From Stenotrophomonas nematodicola (GTDB lineage: Bacteria; Pseudomonadota; Gammaproteobacteria; Xanthomonadales; Xanthomonadaceae), in assembly GCF_009467805.1 (NCBI RefSeq), contig NZ_WIAY01000007.1, positions 62,001 to 126,000 on the forward strand: DNA of 64,000 bases, written 5' to 3'. A program made the translations under genes and the position numbers. Positions 61,308 through 64,000 of the stretch are shown here, piece after piece (within the stretch, counting starts at the first letter, position 1; each line of letters begins with the position of its first letter). A model generated the notes under the pieces. The model had not been told where the DNA came from. It saw only the letters and a list, made by a program, of their open reading frames with translations, and ran no database searches.

Positions 61308-61658
61308 TACGGGGACACACCCAACTGATGGCAGGGTCAGGCTGAAAGACGATCGTCATCCATAAGGTATTGTTTTGTATGCACTTGTTCGCCGTGCGGA
61401 AGGTCATTCGGACGGGGCGTGGGTTCAGTCATGTCAATGAAAAGACAAGGCTAACGCCTATTCAGTCAATTGCGACGCGGTGAACCGGGGGCGGGTTCGA
61501 CCGCCAGAAACGGCAAGGTGGCCCGGAGAGCGCGCCCCGCGATGCCGCCACGCGGCGCTGAAAACCCCGGTGATATAGTGCGGCCGACGCCCTGCCGGGC
61601 CTGCGCTGCGTGCGCCGGACGGCACCTTTCGCCGGTTTCCATGCCCCTGGAGTGCTCC
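61308..61658. other. Divergent gap between the YtrA operon and the exported peroxidase gene
   Basis: No supported gene (the whole gap is 61243-61658, 416 bp). A second TTTTGTATGCAC stretch at about 61371-61382 resembles the core of the operator (TTGTATGCAA), but without flanking arms. An extended -10 for the peroxidase gene is at 61571. Nothing else was seen. Confidence 0.5.
61571..61579 (+). promoter_or_regulatory. Extended -10 for the exported peroxidase gene
   Basis: TGATATAGT: TGn extension plus TATAGT, no -35 at the expected distance. The leader would be about 73 nt. Confidence 0.5.
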
Positions 61659-62267
61659 ATGTTCCACGCTCGCCTGTTGTCGTCCTTCCACCGCCCGGGC
61701 ACCCGCGCCCGCGGCTGGGCCGCTGCGACCCTGTTGCTGGGCGTGGTGATCAGCACCGGGGCAGCGTCTGCGGCCGGCCTGCTCGATCTCAGCTACCGCC
61801 CGCTGGCCGGCAAGGGCGAGGTCAATCTGCAGCAGCAGTACGGCGGCAAGGTGCTGCTGGTGGTCAATACCGCCAGCAAGTGCGGCTTCACGCCCCAGTA
61901 CGAAGGTCTGGAAGCGCTTCAGAAGAAATACGCCGCGCGCGGCTTCTCGGTGCTCGGTTTCCCGTCCAACGACTTCAAGGGCCAGGAACCGGGGGATGAA
62001 GCGCAGATCCAGGAATTCTGCACGCTGACCTATGGGGTCAAATTCCCGATGTTCCAGAAGGTGCAGGTCACCGGCACCGGCGCGACCCCGCTGTATCAGC
62101 GTCTGACCCAGGCCACCGGTGTGGCGCCGGGCTGGAACTTCCACAAGTACCTTATCGCGCGCGACGGGCGGGTGGTTGCGCAGTTCCCCAGCAAGGTCAA
62201 GCCGGATGATGCGGCGCTGGTGGCGGCGATCGAACGCGAGCTGTCGGCAGGCAAGGCGGCGCGCTGA
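61659..62267 (+). CDS. Exported glutathione peroxidase-family protein
   Basis: A 202-residue paralogue of the enzyme at 16724, with an N-terminal basic and hydrophobic leader (RARGWAAATLLLGVVISTG, ending ASAAG) that directs it to the periplasm. The active site is NTASKCGFTPQYEGLEAL with Cys in the selenocysteine position; SNDFKGQEPGDE and APGWNFHKYLIARDG complete the family motifs. The ATG at 61659 is set by GGAG 6 nt upstream; an earlier ATG at 61641 lacks a site. It may detoxify lipid or hydrogen peroxide in the periplasm. Confidence 0.9.
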   Translation: MFHARLLSSFHRPGTRARGWAAATLLLGVVISTGAASAAGLLDLSYRPLAGKGEVNLQQQYGGKVLLVVNTASKCGFTPQYEGLEALQKKYAARGFSVLGFPSNDFKGQEPGDEAQIQEFCTLTYGVKFPMFQKVQVTGTGATPLYQRLTQATGVAPGWNFHKYLIARDGRVVAQFPSKVKPDDAALVAAIERELSAGKAAR

Positions 62268-62350
62268 GTGCCTCGACATCTCGTACATGCGTGCGACAAT
62301 GGGCGTTTCGCGCCGACGTCGGCGTCCAGTCACTTCCAGGAATGCAGCGA

Positions 62351-63331
62351 ATGAAGATGGGAATGCGCGGCGCCGCGGCGTCGGTTCTGATTCTGGCGAT
62401 GGGTGCCACCGGTACCGTGATGTCGCAACAACCGGCCGCGCCTGCGGCTGCCAAGGAGACTTCCGCTTTGAACTCCCAACGGGAAAAGCTCGGCTACGCC
62501 ATCGGTATCGATGTGGCCAACTCGTTCGCTCCGATTTCCAGCGAGATCGACGTGGCCGCGCTGCGTCGTGGCGTCACCAATGCTTTTGAAGGCAAGCCGC
62601 CGCTGATCAGCCAGGAAGAGGCCCAGAAGACCGACGCCGCCCTGCGCCAGGCGGTGATGGCCAAGAGCGGCCAGCCGGTGCCGGGCGTGGCCCCGGGCAC
62701 GCCCGCGCCGAAGGTGGATCGCGAGAAGGTCGGCCTGATGCTGGGCAGCTATGCCGTTGGTCCCTCGCTGGCGCAGCTGAAGGACGAACTGGACCTGGAC
62801 GCGCTGTTTGACGCGATCGGCACCACCTTCGCCAACGGCACCCCGAAGATGACCGCCGAGCAGGCCAAGGCCACGCTGGAAGGCTTCATGGCCGCCAAGC
62901 AGGCCGAAGGCCAGGCCAAGGCCGCCGCACAGGCCGGCACCAACCGCACCGAAGGCAATGCCTTCATGGCCAAGAACAAGACCGTGCCGGGCGTGGTCAC
63001 CACCGCGTCGGGCCTGCAGTACCAGGTGCTGCGTCCGGGCAGCGGCGATCGTCCGATGCCGACCAGCAAGGTCCGCGTCAACTACGAAGGCAAGCTGCTG
63101 GACGGCACCGTGTTCGACAGCAGCTACAGCCGTGGCCAGCCGGTCGAGTTCGGCCTGGACCAGGTCATCAAGGGCTGGTCCGAAGGCGTTTCGCTGATGC
63201 CGACCGGCGCCAAGTACCGCTTCTGGATTCCCGGTGAGCTGGCCTACGGCGAGCAGGGTACCCCGGGCGGTCCGATCGGCCCGAACGCGACGCTGACGTT
63301 CGACGTCGAGCTGCTGAACGTTCTTCCGTAA
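62351..63331 (+). CDS. Periplasmic FKBP-type peptidyl-prolyl isomerase
   Basis: A 326-residue proline isomerase/chaperone of the FkpA/Mip class. After a signal peptide ([18 protein letters not shown]) there are two FKBP_N-type helical regions ([14 protein letters not shown], residues 47-110; [15 protein letters not shown], about 125-190), apparently an internal duplication. The catalytic FKBP domain follows ([54 protein letters not shown]). The usual family has one N-terminal dimerisation domain. ATG at 62351, with AGGA 9 nt upstream. ugd starts 23 nt after the stop. Confidence 0.92.
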   Translation: MKMGMRGAAASVLILAMGATGTVMSQQPAAPAAAKETSALNSQREKLGYAIGIDVANSFAPISSEIDVAALRRGVTNAFEGKPPLISQEEAQKTDAALRQAVMAKSGQPVPGVAPGTPAPKVDREKVGLMLGSYAVGPSLAQLKDELDLDALFDAIGTTFANGTPKMTAEQAKATLEGFMAAKQAEGQAKAAAQAGTNRTEGNAFMAKNKTVPGVVTTASGLQYQVLRPGSGDRPMPTSKVRVNYEGKLLDGTVFDSSYSRGQPVEFGLDQVIKGWSEGVSLMPTGAKYRFWIPGELAYGEQGTPGGPIGPNATLTFDVELLNVLP

Positions 63332-63354
63332 TCGACTCTGGAGTCTCCCCGGTC

Positions 63355-64000
63355 ATGCGTGTTGCGATTTTCGGCACCGGCTATGTCGGTCTGGTCACCG
63401 GTACCTGTCTGGCCGACGTCGGCCACCAGGTGGTCTGCGTGGATATCGACCAGGCCAAGGTCGACGGCCTGAACCGGGGCGTCATCCCGATCTACGAACC
63501 CGGCCTCGAGCCGATGGTGAAGGCCAACCACGCCGCGTCGCGGTTGACCTTCACCACCGACGCGGCCACGGCCATCGCGCACGGCCAGGTGATTTTCATC
63601 GCCGTGGGCACGCCACCCGACGAGGACGGCAGCGCCGACCTGCAGTACGTGCTGGCGGTGGCCGAGACCATCGGCCGGCACATGGCCGTGCCGACCGTGG
63701 TGGTCAACAAGTCGACCGTGCCGGTAGGCACGGCTGACAAAGTGCGCGCGACGATAGCCGCCGCACTGGCCGCGCGTGGGCAGGAGATCGCCTTCGACGT
63801 GGTCTCCAACCCCGAGTTCCTCAAGGAGGGCGATGCCGTCGCCGACTGCATGCGGCCGGACCGCATCGTGGTGGGGGCGGCCAACCCCGACGCGGTGGCG
63901 CTGATGCGCCGCCTGTATGCCCCGTTCAACCGCAACCACGACCGCGTGGTGGAAATGGACGTGCGCTCGGCCGAGCTGACCAAGTACGCGGCCAACGCGA
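63355..64000 (+). CDS. ugd: UDP-glucose 6-dehydrogenase, N-terminal part (cut by window edge)
   Basis: Oxidises UDP-glucose to UDP-glucuronate for exopolysaccharide or LPS precursors. About 215 residues are visible. The NAD-binding start is [20 protein letters not shown]; further family parts are [50 protein letters not shown] and [20 protein letters not shown]. The catalytic Cys region lies outside the window. ATG at 63355, with GGAG about 12 nt upstream, close behind the FKBP gene. The distinction from GDP-mannose dehydrogenase rests on the YEPGLE and NPEFLKEG motifs. Confidence 0.95.
   Translation, partial: MRVAIFGTGYVGLVTGTCLADVGHQVVCVDIDQAKVDGLNRGVIPIYEPGLEPMVKANHAASRLTFTTDAATAIAHGQVIFIAVGTPPDEDGSADLQYVLAVAETIGRHMAVPTVVVNKSTVPVGTADKVRATIAAALAARGQEIAFDVVSNPEFLKEGDAVADCMRPDRIVVGAANPDAVALMRRLYAPFNRNHDRVVEMDVRSAELTKYAANA

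Overview
The window is a contiguous piece of a high-GC gammaproteobacterial chromosome. The best match is the Xanthomonadaceae (Lysobacteraceae), most likely Stenotrophomonas or a close relative. This rests on the gene set (TonB-type proteins, ECF41 sigma factor, YtrA-type GntR operon, gene order around nfuA), on uniform GC-rich codon use, and on many short GTAG-headed palindromes of the REP/SMAG type between genes. No rRNA, tRNA, CRISPR array, prophage, integrase or insertion sequence is visible. Almost all of it reads as core chromosome with a few lineage-specific small genes.

Layout. 1-7.3 kb: start of rne, divergent rluC, zupT, a TonB-domain lipoprotein with phhB, nfuA with a repetitive membrane protein, and a barnase-like RNase with its barstar inhibitor. 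7.4-17.8 kb: sodA, an exported EEP-family protein, a POT peptide transporter with a rhomboid protease, a small orphan, GNAT, a DUF3298 lipoprotein with cfa, an M3 peptidase, glutathione peroxidase and a TlpA-like protein. 17.8-25 kb: fpr behind a Fur-like operator, an ABC exporter, an ECF41 sigma factor with its AhpD-like partner, class I fumarase, a thioesterase and a TetR regulator. 25-34.3 kb: LysE exporter, GST, two Cys-rich lipoproteins, ArsC-like protein with pldA, DUF456, a cold-shock protein, glycine-zipper proteins, an anchored cytochrome c, tcdA, a 65-bp tandem REP array, and tatD.

34.3-42.7 kb: a same-strand run of GNAT, GST, a fused 2-oxo acid dehydrogenase E1 alpha/beta, asparagine synthetase and an FMN reductase, then dnaB. 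42.7-55 kb: a YwqG-like protein, the 2-oxoglutarate dehydrogenase operon sucA-sucB-lpd, a GNAT fusion with a RoxA-type ribosomal oxygenase, purB and a CNNM/CorC protein. 55-61.3 kb: fumC, two DUF2884-type proteins, and a six- or seven-gene envelope operon led by a small exported protein and a YtrA-type repressor with an ABC transporter. 61.6-64 kb: an exported glutathione peroxidase, a periplasmic FKBP isomerase, and the start of ugd.

Two themes recur. TCA and oxidative defence: sucAB-lpd, both fumarase classes, sodA, two glutathione peroxidases, fpr and nfuA. Envelope maintenance: lipoproteins, pldA, cfa, rhomboid, ABC exporters and FKBP. The most interesting items are the paired ten-cysteine lipoproteins, the E1-fusion/AsnB cassette, the 65-bp REP array whose GTAG heads supply the stop codons of both flanking genes, and three regulatory sites matching known motifs (ECF41 promoter, YtrA operator, Fur box). 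I found no clearly new defence or mobile system. Function calls are from motif recognition by eye; no searches were run.
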